Part shown: in pieces, positions 27,608-35,095 of the stretch
Layout of the letters: every line of letters begins with the position of its first letter
Position numbering within the stretch: position 1 is the first letter of the stretch
NCBI RefSeq assembly: GCF_900103185.1
Contig: NZ_FNJD01000014.1
Span: 1-64,000 of the forward strand
DNA: 64,000 nucleotides
Reading direction: 5' to 3'
Source: Sulfitobacter litoralis
GTDB lineage: Bacteria; Pseudomonadota; Alphaproteobacteria; Rhodobacterales; Rhodobacteraceae
Notes under the pieces: model-generated
Told to the model about the DNA's origin: nothing
What the model saw: only the letters and a program-made list of their open reading frames with translations
The model's database searches: none
Position numbers and translations under genes: made by a program

Positions 27608-28818
27608 TAGACGCGCTCGATGATGGTTGCGGCACCCATGCCGGAGGCAATGCACAGAGTGGCCATGCCAACTTCTTTATCCGACCGCTCCAGCTCGTCC
27701 AGCAGTGTGCCGATGATCATCGCGCCGGTCGCGCCCAAGGGGTGACCCATAGCGATCGATCCGCCGTTAACGTTGACCTTGCTCTCATCAACATCGAACG
27801 CCTGCATAAAGCGCATGACCACGGCCGCGAAGGCCTCGTTGACCTCGAACAGATCGATGTCGTTGATGTTCATTCCATTGTCGGCAAGAATTTTTTCGGT
27901 CACGGGAACGGGGCCGGTGAGCATGATGGTCGGGTCGGTGCCGATCTTGGCCGTCGCCCGAATGCGCGCGCGCGGCTTGAGGCCGTATTTCTCGCCAAAT
28001 TCCTTGTTGCCGATCAGCACAGCCGCGGCACCATCCACGATACCCGAGGAGTTCCCGGCGTGGTGAATGTGGTTGATTTTTTCGAGGTGCGGATATTTCA
28101 TCAGCGCGACCTTATCGAAGCCCGGCATGACCTCGCCCATCTGCTGGAACGCCGGGTTCAGCGCGCCGAGCGATTGCATATCGGTCTGCGGGCGCATGTA
28201 TTCGTCATGGCTGAGGATCGACAAACCGTTCTGGTCTTTGATGTCGATCACGGATTTTGCAAAACGGCCTTCGTCCCATGCTTTCTTTGCACGTTGTTGG
28301 GATTGCACGGCCAGTTTGTCGGCCTCGTCCCGGGTAAAGCCGTATTCCGTCGCGATAATATCAGCCGAGATGCCCTGCGGCACAAAATAACGGTCCATTG
28401 CGAGCGACGGATCAACGGCAATCGCAGCACCATCGCTGCCCATGGCCACGCGGCCCATCATCTCTACGCCGCCGGCGATATAGGCCATGCCCGCGCCGCC
28501 CTTGATCTGGTTGGCGGCCAGGTTCACGGCTTCCATGCCAGAGGCGCAGAACCGGTTGATCGCGAGGCCGGGGATGCGTTCGTCCAGATCGGATGCCAGC
28601 ACCGCAGAGCGCGCCAGACAACCGCCTTGTTCCATCACCTGGGTCACGTTGCCCCAGATCACGTCCTCGACGGCGTGGCCTTCAAGGTTGTTACGCTCTT
28701 TGACGGCGTTGAGAGTCAGCGCGGATAGCCGCAACGAGGTGAGCTCGTGCAGGGCACCGTCTTTGCGGCCCTTGCCACGCGGGGTGCGCAGGGCGTCGTA
28801 GATATATGCTTCGGTCAT
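27607..28818 (-). CDS. fadA: Acetyl-CoA C-acyltransferase (thiolase)
   Basis: Cleaves 3-ketoacyl-CoA with CoA to acetyl-CoA and a shortened acyl-CoA. The 403 residues have the nucleophile Cys in NRFCASGMEAVNLAAN, the His in GHPLGATGAMI, and the C-terminal Cys in TLCIASGMGAATII. That last motif has Ala-Ser where many thiolases have Gly-Gly, but the catalytic Cys is kept. It is the first gene of a three-gene operon with the 99-aa unknown and fadB. Confidence 0.94.
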   Translation of the reverse strand: MTEAYIYDALRTPRGKGRKDGALHELTSLRLSALTLNAVKERNNLEGHAVEDVIWGNVTQVMEQGGCLARSAVLASDLDERIPGLAINRFCASGMEAVNLAANQIKGGAGMAYIAGGVEMMGRVAMGSDGAAIAVDPSLAMDRYFVPQGISADIIATEYGFTRDEADKLAVQSQQRAKKAWDEGRFAKSVIDIKDQNGLSILSHDEYMRPQTDMQSLGALNPAFQQMGEVMPGFDKVALMKYPHLEKINHIHHAGNSSGIVDGAAAVLIGNKEFGEKYGLKPRARIRATAKIGTDPTIMLTGPVPVTEKILADNGMNINDIDLFEVNEAFAAVVMRFMQAFDVDESKVNVNGGSIAMGHPLGATGAMIIGTLLDELERSDKEVGMATLCIASGMGAATIIERV

Positions 28819-28836
28819 GTGGTGTCTCCCTTTGGG

Positions 28837-29475
28837 TCAGGCGCGGTCAGCGGGGCTGCCGGGCATCAGGTCGTAGGGGGCTTTCCAGCCCGGTGTTTCG
28901 CTCAGACGCGTAAGCCACGCGTCGATATGGGGCCAATCCTCGCGGACAAATCCGAAAGGCTCGGGGTAATAGAGATAGCCGCAGCAGCTGAGATCGGCGT
29001 TGGTGATACCGTCGCCGACGATCCAGTCGCGGCCCTCAAGGTGGTCGTTCAACACGGCATAGGCGGCAGACAGACGCCCCTGCATAAAGCCGATGACTTC
29101 TTTGGGCTGCTTGTCCTCGGGGAGAAAGTTTATCAAGAACCGCGTCATACCGGCGTTCGAGCTGAGCTTGTGGTTGTCCCACAATACCCACCGCAGGATC
29201 TCGCGGCGCTCTTCGTTGGTGCGGCCGCCGAATTTGCCCGATTGTTCCGATACATAGTCTTGGATCACACCGGATTGCGTCAGCCGGATGTCACCGTCGA
29301 TCAGCACAGGGGCTTCGCCCATGTTGTTGATGGTGGTGCGGTAATCCGGTGTGCGGGTTTGGCCGCCAAAGAAATCGACCTTCACCGGCTCCCAATCCAG
29401 CCCCGACAATTGCAACGCAAGCGCCGCCTTATAAGCGTTCCCGCTTTCGCCAAAGCAATGCAGTTTGATGGTCAT
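28837..29475 (-). CDS. Glutathione S-transferase family protein
   Basis: A 212-residue two-domain GST. The N-terminal thioredoxin-like half opens TIKLHCFGESGNAYKAALAL, with a Ser/Asn near the position of the catalytic residue. The helical C-terminal half has the N-capping motif (GDGITNADLSCCGYL). Such proteins conjugate or reduce with glutathione in the cytoplasm; the substrate is unknown. It lies 18 bp upstream of fadA on the same strand and may be co-transcribed with the fad operon. Confidence 0.88.
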   Translation of the reverse strand: MTIKLHCFGESGNAYKAALALQLSGLDWEPVKVDFFGGQTRTPDYRTTINNMGEAPVLIDGDIRLTQSGVIQDYVSEQSGKFGGRTNEERREILRWVLWDNHKLSSNAGMTRFLINFLPEDKQPKEVIGFMQGRLSAAYAVLNDHLEGRDWIVGDGITNADLSCCGYLYYPEPFGFVREDWPHIDAWLTRLSETPGWKAPYDLMPGSPADRA

Positions 29476-29517
29476 CTGAACCCTCCCTCAAGTCCTGTAT
29501 GTTGATCCGTCAGCACG

Positions 29518-29569
29518 TGGGGGTTTCACACCCCCACACCCCCGTGGAGTTTATCCGGCAAAATGAAGA
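29518..29569 (-). repeat. Dispersed intergenic repeat, family A copy 3 (diverged)
   Basis: A GTGGGGG/CCCCCAC palindrome, then GTGGAGTTTATCCGGCAAAA and TGAAG. It has the same tail as copies 1 and 2 with a different palindrome. With copy 4 it fills most of the 300-bp gap upstream of the GST gene; nothing else was seen in that gap. Confidence 0.6.
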
Positions 29570-29707
29570 TGCGCGGGTCTGTGTTATTCAGTTACTAATC
29601 ATCTTGTCGTATTCAACCCCCGCGCGGCAGGCTGGAGAGCCGGGTCGCGTGCAAAGTGAAGCCCTGCTTTGGTCGTGCTGATCGCGTGATCAGGGCAGGG
29701 TGTTTCG

Positions 29708-29755
29708 CTTCATTTTGCCCCTTAAACTCTCCCCGAAGGGTCGGGTTCGGCAGGG
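29708..29755 (+). repeat. Dispersed intergenic repeat, family A copy 4 (inverted)
   Basis: CTTCATTTTGCCCCTTAAAC followed by a CCCCGAAGGGTCGGG stretch: the family A tail in the opposite orientation to the copy at 29518, about 140 bp away. Confidence 0.55.
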
Positions 29756-29776
29756 CACTTGGGTGGTGGTGGTGTG

Positions 29777-29989
29777 CTACCTCTTTCGTCCGTCCAGTTC
29801 CGCATTAAAAAGCCGCAGTCTTGCGGTTAGGTTTTCCTCGTCAATCACGCTGTTGAAGTTCTCGAAGAGAAATGACAGCGCTTCGCCTTCGTCCAAACCG
29901 GCCTCTGCCGCAAATTTCTTGAGACGGCGATAGCCGTCTTCGGTCATGGCAACGGGAAAGCGGCGGGTCAGGCGGAAACGTTTGGGCAA
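29777..29989 (-). CDS. Small basic protein, possible ribbon-helix-helix type
   Basis: A 70-residue protein reading MPKRFRLTRRFPVAMTEDGY and then a helical stretch (KFAAEAGLDEGEALSFLFEN). A short basic strand followed by two helices would suit a ribbon-helix-helix DNA-binding fold, but I cannot assign a family. The start would be TTG at 29989, with AAAGGA seven bases upstream, which supports it. An ATG at 29996 is out of frame. It follows the acyl-CoA dehydrogenase gene on the same strand, 54 bp downstream. Confidence 0.55.
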   Translation of the reverse strand: MPKRFRLTRRFPVAMTEDGYRRLKKFAAEAGLDEGEALSFLFENFNSVIDEENLTARLRLFNAELDGRKR

Positions 29990-30043
29990 GGGGCATCCTT
30001 TCAGTCAGCGGAGGGGTGGGGCATGTCCCCACCCCGATGCAGC

Positions 30044-31825
30044 CTAGAAGTTTGCCGCGTCGAGCGCCATCACAGTATCCGCGCCGGTCTCGATCCGCTT
30101 GAGGTGCAGCGCCGTCGCGGGCAGTTGGCGGGCCATGTAGAAACGGCCCGTTGCCAGCTTGGTCTCGTAGAAGGTCGCGTCACCGGTTCCGTCCTTCAGC
30201 GCTTTGTTTGCGGCCAGCCCCATTTTTGCCCACATCAGGCCAAGGCAGACATGCCCGAACATATGCATGAAGTCGTTCGACCCCGAGAGCGCGTTGTTCG
30301 GGTTCTTCATGCCGTTTTGCATGAAATACATGCCGGCCGATTGCAGGTCTTTGCTTGCAGCCTTAAGCGGCTCCATAAAGCTGGCGTCGAATTCGGCGTC
30401 CTGGCCGGTGTTTTCCTTGATGAAGTTTTTGACCAAATCAAAGAACGCCATAACGTGTTTGCCGCCATCTTGCGCCAGCTTGCGGCCCACGAGGTCCAGC
30501 GCCTGTACGCCATTGGCCCCTTCATAGATCATGGCAATACGGGCATCGCGGGTGAACTGGGACATGCCCCATTCCTCGATATAGCCGTGGCCGCCATAAA
30601 CCTGTTGCGCCTTGACGGTCATGTCATAGCCGACATCGGTCAAGAAGCCTTTGATAACGGGGGTCATCAGCGACACGAGGCCGTCTGCGTCTTTGTCATC
30701 CGCACGGTGTGCCGCGTCGATCAGGCTGGCCCCCCAAAGGATAAATGCCCGCGCACCTTCGACAAAGGATTTCTGCTCCATCAGGCTGCGGCGGATATCG
30801 GGGTGTACGATCAGCGGATCGGCGGGTTTGTCGGGGTGTTCGGTGCCGGTTACCGCACGGCCTTGCAGGCGGTCGTTGGCGTAGATCAACGCGTTCTGGT
30901 AGGCGACATCGGCCTGCGCCAGACCTTGCATGCCGACGCCGACGCGGGCTTCGTTCATCATGGTGAACATGGCGCGCATGCCTTTGTGTTCGTCGCCCAG
31001 CAGGTATCCGACAGCACCGTCATAGTTCATCACACAGGTTGAGTTGCCGTGGATACCCATCTTTTCCTCGATGGAACCGACGGTAACGGCGTTGCGGTCC
31101 CCAAGGGAGCCGTCTTCGTTGACCATGAATTTAGGCACGATGAACAGCGACACGCCCTTGATGCCTTCGGGGCCGCCGTCGATTTTGGCCAGCACCAAGT
31201 GGATGATGTTGTCGGCCATGTCGTGTTCGCCGGACGAGATAAAGATTTTTTGGCCGGTGATTTTATAGCTGCCGTCGTCTTGTGGGGCTGCCTTGGTACG
31301 CATCAGACCCAGATCGGTGCCGCAGTGGGGCTCTGTGAGGTTCATGGTACCTGTCCATTCGCAGGACACCATGTTTGGCAGATACGTATCTTTTTGCGCG
31401 TCGGACCCGTGCGCCAGAATTGCGGATGCTGCACCATGGGTCAGACCCTGATACATGGTGAACGCTTGGTTAGAGGCCGAGAACATCTCGCCGACAGCGG
31501 TGCCCAGAACGTAGGGCATATTCTGGCCGCCGTACTGCTCTGGCATATCCAGACCGGTCCAGCCGCCTTCTTTGACCTTTTCAAATGCTTCTTTAAAACC
31601 TTTTGGGGTGTAAACGACGCCGTTCTCCAGACGGCAGCCCTCCCGATCACCGACTGCGTTCAGCGGTGCCAGCACTTCGGAGGTCAGCTTGCCGGCTTCT
31701 TCGAGAATGGCAGAGGTGAAATCCGCTTCAAGCTCGTCGTAGCCGGGGGTCGACGACGCGGTGACGTTCAGCACGTCGTGCAGTACGAATTGCAGATCTT
31801 TGATCGGGGCGGTGTAGCTCGGCAT
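30044..31825 (-). CDS. Acyl-CoA dehydrogenase (FadE/DmdC type)
   Basis: FAD enzyme of 593 residues that introduces the alpha-beta double bond into an acyl-CoA. It has the long form with an N-terminal extension ([20 protein letters not shown]), the FAD/substrate segment [11 protein letters not shown], the catalytic Glu in [18 protein letters not shown], and an extra C-terminal domain from about 460. This architecture includes DmdC, the methylmercaptopropionyl-CoA dehydrogenase of Roseobacter DMSP degradation, and also fatty-acyl dehydrogenases. Proximity to fadA/fadB favours fatty acids but does not prove it. Start 31825 has GGGAG upstream. Confidence 0.9.
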   Translation of the reverse strand: MPSYTAPIKDLQFVLHDVLNVTASSTPGYDELEADFTSAILEEAGKLTSEVLAPLNAVGDREGCRLENGVVYTPKGFKEAFEKVKEGGWTGLDMPEQYGGQNMPYVLGTAVGEMFSASNQAFTMYQGLTHGAASAILAHGSDAQKDTYLPNMVSCEWTGTMNLTEPHCGTDLGLMRTKAAPQDDGSYKITGQKIFISSGEHDMADNIIHLVLAKIDGGPEGIKGVSLFIVPKFMVNEDGSLGDRNAVTVGSIEEKMGIHGNSTCVMNYDGAVGYLLGDEHKGMRAMFTMMNEARVGVGMQGLAQADVAYQNALIYANDRLQGRAVTGTEHPDKPADPLIVHPDIRRSLMEQKSFVEGARAFILWGASLIDAAHRADDKDADGLVSLMTPVIKGFLTDVGYDMTVKAQQVYGGHGYIEEWGMSQFTRDARIAMIYEGANGVQALDLVGRKLAQDGGKHVMAFFDLVKNFIKENTGQDAEFDASFMEPLKAASKDLQSAGMYFMQNGMKNPNNALSGSNDFMHMFGHVCLGLMWAKMGLAANKALKDGTGDATFYETKLATGRFYMARQLPATALHLKRIETGADTVMALDAANF

Positions 31826-31857
31826 GTGGTGTTCTCCCTTGGCCATCTGGCCGTCAT

Positions 31858-31886
31858 TTGGTCAGTATAAATTGGTCGGTGTATAA
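31858..31886. promoter_or_regulatory. Direct repeats upstream of the acyl-CoA dehydrogenase
   Basis: Two similar units, TTGGTCAGTATAA (31858-31870) and TTGGTCGGTGTATAA (31872-31886), lie 33-61 bases before the start of the dehydrogenase. They may be a regulator binding site, perhaps for the MerR protein encoded next door. Confidence 0.35.
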
Positions 31887-31912
31887 GGTGATCGGCTGCG
31901 CCGGACCGTGGC

Positions 31913-32314
31913 TTATTCTGCCGCGTTTCGGGCGCTGTTGATGGAGGCGATCATTTTTTCCCCCCATTTTAACTGGTTTTGCAGGTCGTCTATGGCGTTG
32001 TTGAGGTCGTCGCGTTGCGCCTCGAGGTCGGCCAGACGTTCGCGCGCGATGTCATAGGTACGCGCCAATTGGGTCTGTTGCTGGTCACCCATATGATACA
32101 GGTCCAGCAACTGACGGATTTCTTCGAGGCTGAAGCCAAAGCGCTTGCCGCGCAGGATCAGTTTCAGCCGCGCACGGTCGCGTTTGGTAAACAATCGCTT
32201 TTGGCCCTGACGTTCAGGGAAAAGCAGTTCTTTTGCCTCGTAGAACCGCAGGGTGCGCGGGGTGACGTCAAAGGCTGTACACATCTCGCGGATGGTCATC
32301 GTAGTGGTCGACAT
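31913..32314 (-). CDS. MerR family transcriptional regulator (1)
   Basis: A 133-residue regulator. The winged helix-turn-helix (IREMCTAFDVTPRTLRFYEA) occupies about 8-31 and the wing is near 33-70. A coiled coil at about 85-125 (ARERLADLEAQRDDLNNAID) should mediate dimerisation. There is no Cys-rich metal site at the C-terminus, so it is not a metal sensor. It closely resembles the MerR protein at 33651. It lies 87 bp upstream of the acyl-CoA dehydrogenase on the same strand and is a good candidate for controlling it; LiuR-like MerR regulators do this for acyl-CoA catabolism elsewhere. Confidence 0.88.
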   Translation of the reverse strand: MSTTTMTIREMCTAFDVTPRTLRFYEAKELLFPERQGQKRLFTKRDRARLKLILRGKRFGFSLEEIRQLLDLYHMGDQQQTQLARTYDIARERLADLEAQRDDLNNAIDDLQNQLKWGEKMIASINSARNAAE

Positions 32315-32548
32315 ATGGGGTACTCGCTATTCTATCACATTAGTAGAACGGTCAACTGCGCCTATATGAGGAGCGATATAACCTAGAAGCAAGCTTACGT
32401 AATCCAGACGTCACGTCAAACGTTTGCTTTGCGTTGGGTAATTGCACGTAACCTGACCTAATAGGCTTTTTCTGATACTTTTGTTGATCATGGGGTGTTG
32501 CCGCCTAAGTTGTTTGGGGGGAACGCCAATGGCGACGGGGGAGCGGAC

Positions 32549-33295
32549 ATGCCCAAGAAGTTGGGTTCAGATAGATTTGTGGACCGCCTTAGCGAGGTGC
32601 GGAGTGTTTCGGCGCTGTGGTTGCTGGTGAATCGTTTTGCCAAGGCGCAGGACTTTCGCACGGTGACCTACCATAGTATTGATGTGCAATCCTTGGGGGA
32701 CTCTAATTTCGGGGCTGTCGCGATCGGGATTCCGCACGTGTTCCAGCGCATGTACACTGCCGAGCGCCTGTATCTTGACGATCCGTTTCCCGCCTTCGCG
32801 GCGTCGCGGATCAGCCCGTTTTTCTGGCAGGATCTATCGCAGATGACCACGCTGACCGACAAGCAGCAGGCCTACCTGCGCATCGCCAGAGAGCACGGTT
32901 TCGCTGATGGGCTTGTCTGTCAGGTCTTTGGCCCTCAGGCGCGCAACGCATTGGTGAGCATCGGTTTTCACGAGGGCAGACCGCGCCCGTCTCAGGCCGA
33001 GGTGACGGCGCTGCAAATGGCGAGCCAGCTTGCCCATTTGCGCTTTTGTGCATTGGTCGAGGGGCCGGGGGCGTCTTACCGCCGACTGTCCCCGCGCGAG
33101 CTAGAGCTGCTGCGCTGGATCGCACGGGGGAAAAGCAACACGTCAATCGCGCAGATCATGGGCGTATCGAGGCATACGGTTGATACGATCATGCGGCGTT
33201 TGTTCGGCAAACTGGACGTGACCGACCGGACGCGCGCTGCAGTGAGGGGGTTGGCTTTCGGCTTGATTGATCAATCCCTCGACAACCTGGCCTGA
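32549..33295 (+). CDS. LuxR family regulator with autoinducer-binding-type domain (LuxR solo)
   Basis: A 248-residue regulator. Residues about 20-170 resemble the acyl-homoserine-lactone domain; the LYLDDPFPAF segment gives the conserved Asp-Pro and FFW a conserved Trp. The C-terminal LuxR helix-turn-helix is at about 180-240 (LSPRELELLRWIARGKSNTS). At the position of the first conserved Trp of the ligand pocket the sequence seems to have Phe (HVFQRMY). No luxI-type synthase is in this window, so it is provisionally a solo. ATG 32549 follows GGGGAG. It is divergent from MerR (1). Confidence 0.85.
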   Translation: MPKKLGSDRFVDRLSEVRSVSALWLLVNRFAKAQDFRTVTYHSIDVQSLGDSNFGAVAIGIPHVFQRMYTAERLYLDDPFPAFAASRISPFFWQDLSQMTTLTDKQQAYLRIAREHGFADGLVCQVFGPQARNALVSIGFHEGRPRPSQAEVTALQMASQLAHLRFCALVEGPGASYRRLSPRELELLRWIARGKSNTSIAQIMGVSRHTVDTIMRRLFGKLDVTDRTRAAVRGLAFGLIDQSLDNLA

Positions 33296-33303
33296 GACCA
33301 CCT

Positions 33304-33333
33304 GCGCATGTCGCGTAGCTACGGGACATGCGC
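33304..33333. other. 30-bp near-perfect palindrome after the LuxR gene
   Basis: Arms GCGCATGTC (33304-33312) and GACATGCGC (33325-33333) enclose the palindrome CGTAGCTACG (33314-33323). Only one base pair mismatches over 15. There is no U-run, so it may be a terminator stem or a protein binding site. Confidence 0.6.
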
Positions 33334-33370
33334 CCGGTCTGGTCGCAGCATAGGTATGGCAGCTTCTTAA

Positions 33371-33634
33371 ATGAGAGTGGACAGCCCCGTGGCCCAGAAT
33401 AAGACCTCGATCCCTTCGGTGATCCCGACTGCAATTGATCTGACGCAAAGCATGGGGATTTCAGCCTCTTCGGCGTCGAAGGGGCTTTTGGACGCTGCAA
33501 AGCTGGCCGAGGACGTGGCCTATGAATTTGCCGCTAATCTGGACGCGGATTCGCTGACAGAGTTAATTGTTGCGGCGGCTGACCTGACACGTCTGTCCGA
33601 TGTGATGCGCCGTATGGCAGCGCGTCAGGTCTGA
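33371..33634 (+). CDS. 87-residue protein of unknown function
   Basis: The frame from ATG 33371 gives a Ser/Ala-rich N-terminus (SIPSVIPTAIDLTQSMGIS) and a helical C-terminal half (AAKLAEDVAYEFAANLDADS). No signal peptide, membrane segment or known motif is seen. No clear ribosome site precedes the ATG, and an in-frame GTG at 33380 is an alternative start. It lies 38 bp after the 30-bp palindrome. The codon pattern looks coding but the call is tentative. Confidence 0.5.
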   Translation: MRVDSPVAQNKTSIPSVIPTAIDLTQSMGISASSASKGLLDAAKLAEDVAYEFAANLDADSLTELIVAAADLTRLSDVMRRMAARQV

Positions 33635-33650
33635 GCTTTGCGGGGCGGCG

Positions 33651-34052
33651 CTAGTGGTCCGACTCGCCTTTTGACGCGCATTTGGCCAATGCGGCTTCGG
33701 TATCATCGCGCGACTTTTGCAGCTCTTCTATGGCTTCTTCCAATTGCTTGCGCTGTTCTGCCAACTCTCCCAATTGGCGGTCCGCGCTGACCACCCAAGC
33801 CCGCATTTGAGCTTCGGTGCCTTCATTTTCATAGATCAGCAACCACTGCCGGATACCTTCTAGGGAATACCCGAACTTACGCCCCCGCATGATCAACTTC
33901 ATGCGCGCGATTTCCCGGGCACCATAGCTGCGTGACCGTCCCTCACGCTCGGGGTGGAGCAGTTCTATATACTCGTAGTAGCGCAGCGTGCGCGGCGTGA
34001 CGTCAAACTCCGCACACATTTCTTTAAAGTTCAGGCGTTTGTCGGTCATCAT
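33651..34052 (-). CDS. MerR family transcriptional regulator (2)
   Basis: A 133-residue regulator very like the one at 31913: both read FDVTPRTLR and a nearly identical second helix and wing (ELL.PER...R...R..AR.KLI.RG). The coiled coil near 85-125 (QLGELAEQRKQLEEAIEELQ) provides dimerisation. AGGAG lies just before the ATG pair at 34052/34049 and either can serve. A 13-base palindrome (AGTTTC-G-GAAACT) lies 10 bases further upstream and may be its own operator. It is divergent from the thioesterase gene. Confidence 0.88.
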   Translation of the reverse strand: MMTDKRLNFKEMCAEFDVTPRTLRYYEYIELLHPEREGRSRSYGAREIARMKLIMRGRKFGYSLEGIRQWLLIYENEGTEAQMRAWVVSADRQLGELAEQRKQLEEAIEELQKSRDDTEAALAKCASKGESDH

Positions 34053-34061
34053 GGTCTCCTC

Positions 34062-34074
34062 AGTTTCGGAAACT
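34062..34074. promoter_or_regulatory. Palindrome upstream of MerR (2)
   Basis: AGTTTCGGAAACT, six-base perfect arms around one base, 10 bases before the MerR start in the divergent region. It is a candidate autoregulatory site. Confidence 0.4.
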
Positions 34075-34163
34075 ATGCGGTTCACTTTCCAAGCGCAACA
34101 CTGGGGTTGCTCTTGCTTGGTCGCTCGGTTGATATGGGGGGAATAACGCCAAGGAAGCAAAAA

Positions 34164-34586
34164 ATGTCAGACAAACTTCGCATTGCCAAGCAGTTCATCT
34201 CCGCGCTGCCCTACAGTGGGGCTTTGGGGATGGAGCTGCAAGAGCTGGATGGCGGGGTCTCTGTGATCGACATGCCGTATGATGAAAGACTGGTCGGCGA
34301 TCCGCGCACGGGTGTCTTGCATGGCGGGGCCGTGTCGGCGTTGATGGATACCTGCTGCGGGGCCGCGGTGATGAGCCACCCCAGCAATCCCGGCGGCACG
34401 GCAACCATCGACCTGCGCATAGAATACCTGCGGGCGGCTGTGCCGGGGCAGCGCATTACCGCGCGGGCGGAATGTTATCACGTAACGCGGTCGGTCGCCT
34501 TTGTGCGTGCCACAGCGCGAGATGAAGAAGACGGCAGCCCGGTCGCCACCGCCACCGGCAGTTTCACCGTGGAGGGCAAACGATGA
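34164..34586 (+). CDS. PaaI-type hotdog-fold thioesterase (1)
   Basis: A 140-residue hotdog thioesterase. The PaaI-type active-site segment is visible as VLHGGAVSALMDTCCGAAV: HGG with the catalytic Asp in the following helix. Family members hydrolyse acyl- or phenylacetyl-type CoA esters. AAGGAAG lies just upstream of ATG 34164. It overlaps the next thioesterase by four bases (ATGA), so the two are translationally coupled. The upstream extension of the frame is not homologous. Confidence 0.9.
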   Translation: MSDKLRIAKQFISALPYSGALGMELQELDGGVSVIDMPYDERLVGDPRTGVLHGGAVSALMDTCCGAAVMSHPSNPGGTATIDLRIEYLRAAVPGQRITARAECYHVTRSVAFVRATARDEEDGSPVATATGSFTVEGKR

Positions 34587-35095
34587 GCACACGTCGCAAA
34601 CCCGAAACCGTACAGGTCGTCAAAAAGCGCCGTGATGCGGCCTTGCGTGCGCTGGTGGACGGCGTGCCCTATATCACCTTTCTAGGCATCCAGTTCGATC
34701 GTCGCGGGGACGAGCTGACTGGCATCTTGCCCTATTCAGACAAGCTGATCGGCAACCCGATGCTGCAGGCGTTGCACGGCGGGGCGACGGCGTCATTTCT
34801 CGAGGTCACGTCGATCATCACGCTCAGCTGGGAACACCTGTGGGCCGATCTGGAATCCGGCGCGCTTGCCGTGGACGAAATGGACGCGACGCATCTGCCA
34901 CGTTTGCCTAAAACGATTGATTTTACCGTTGATTATCTGCGGTCCGGCTTGCCGCGTGACGCCTATGCGCGGGCGCGGATCAACCGATCGGGGCGGCGCT
35001 ATGCGTCGGTGCATGTCGAAGCATGGCAAGACAACCGCTCGAAGCTTTTCGCGCAGGCCACGGGGCATTTTCTGATGCCGCAAAGCCGTGACTGA
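34583..35095 (+). CDS. PaaI-type hotdog-fold thioesterase (2)
   Basis: A 170-residue hotdog protein. LQALHGGATASFLEVTSIIT aligns with the HGG motif of its upstream partner, but Glu (FLE) stands where the usual Asp is found, a substitution known in several hotdog enzymes. There is a longer insert around 95-115. It overlaps the first thioesterase by four bases and the MATE gene by eight. Two different hotdog subunits could form a hetero-oligomer; this is inference. Confidence 0.85.
   Translation: MSTRRKPETVQVVKKRRDAALRALVDGVPYITFLGIQFDRRGDELTGILPYSDKLIGNPMLQALHGGATASFLEVTSIITLSWEHLWADLESGALAVDEMDATHLPRLPKTIDFTVDYLRSGLPRDAYARARINRSGRRYASVHVEAWQDNRSKLFAQATGHFLMPQSRD

Noticed and set aside
27742-28728. 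328-codon frame opposite fadA
   Set aside because: It is a shadow of fadA with no domain or ribosome site.
29841-30032. Alternative minus-strand frame over the small basic gene
   Set aside because: It has an ATG near the ribosome site, but its Pro/Arg-rich translation looks like an out-of-frame reading.
22582-31825. The acyl-CoA synthetase (22582) and acyl-CoA dehydrogenase (30044) as DmdB/DmdC of the DMSP demethylation pathway
   Set aside because: Both are in the right superfamilies, but there is no dmdA or dmdD in the window and sequence inspection cannot separate them from fatty-acid enzymes.
32549-33295. A complete quorum-sensing pair around the LuxR gene
   Set aside because: No luxI-like synthase frame is found nearby; the neighbours are MerR and unknown genes.
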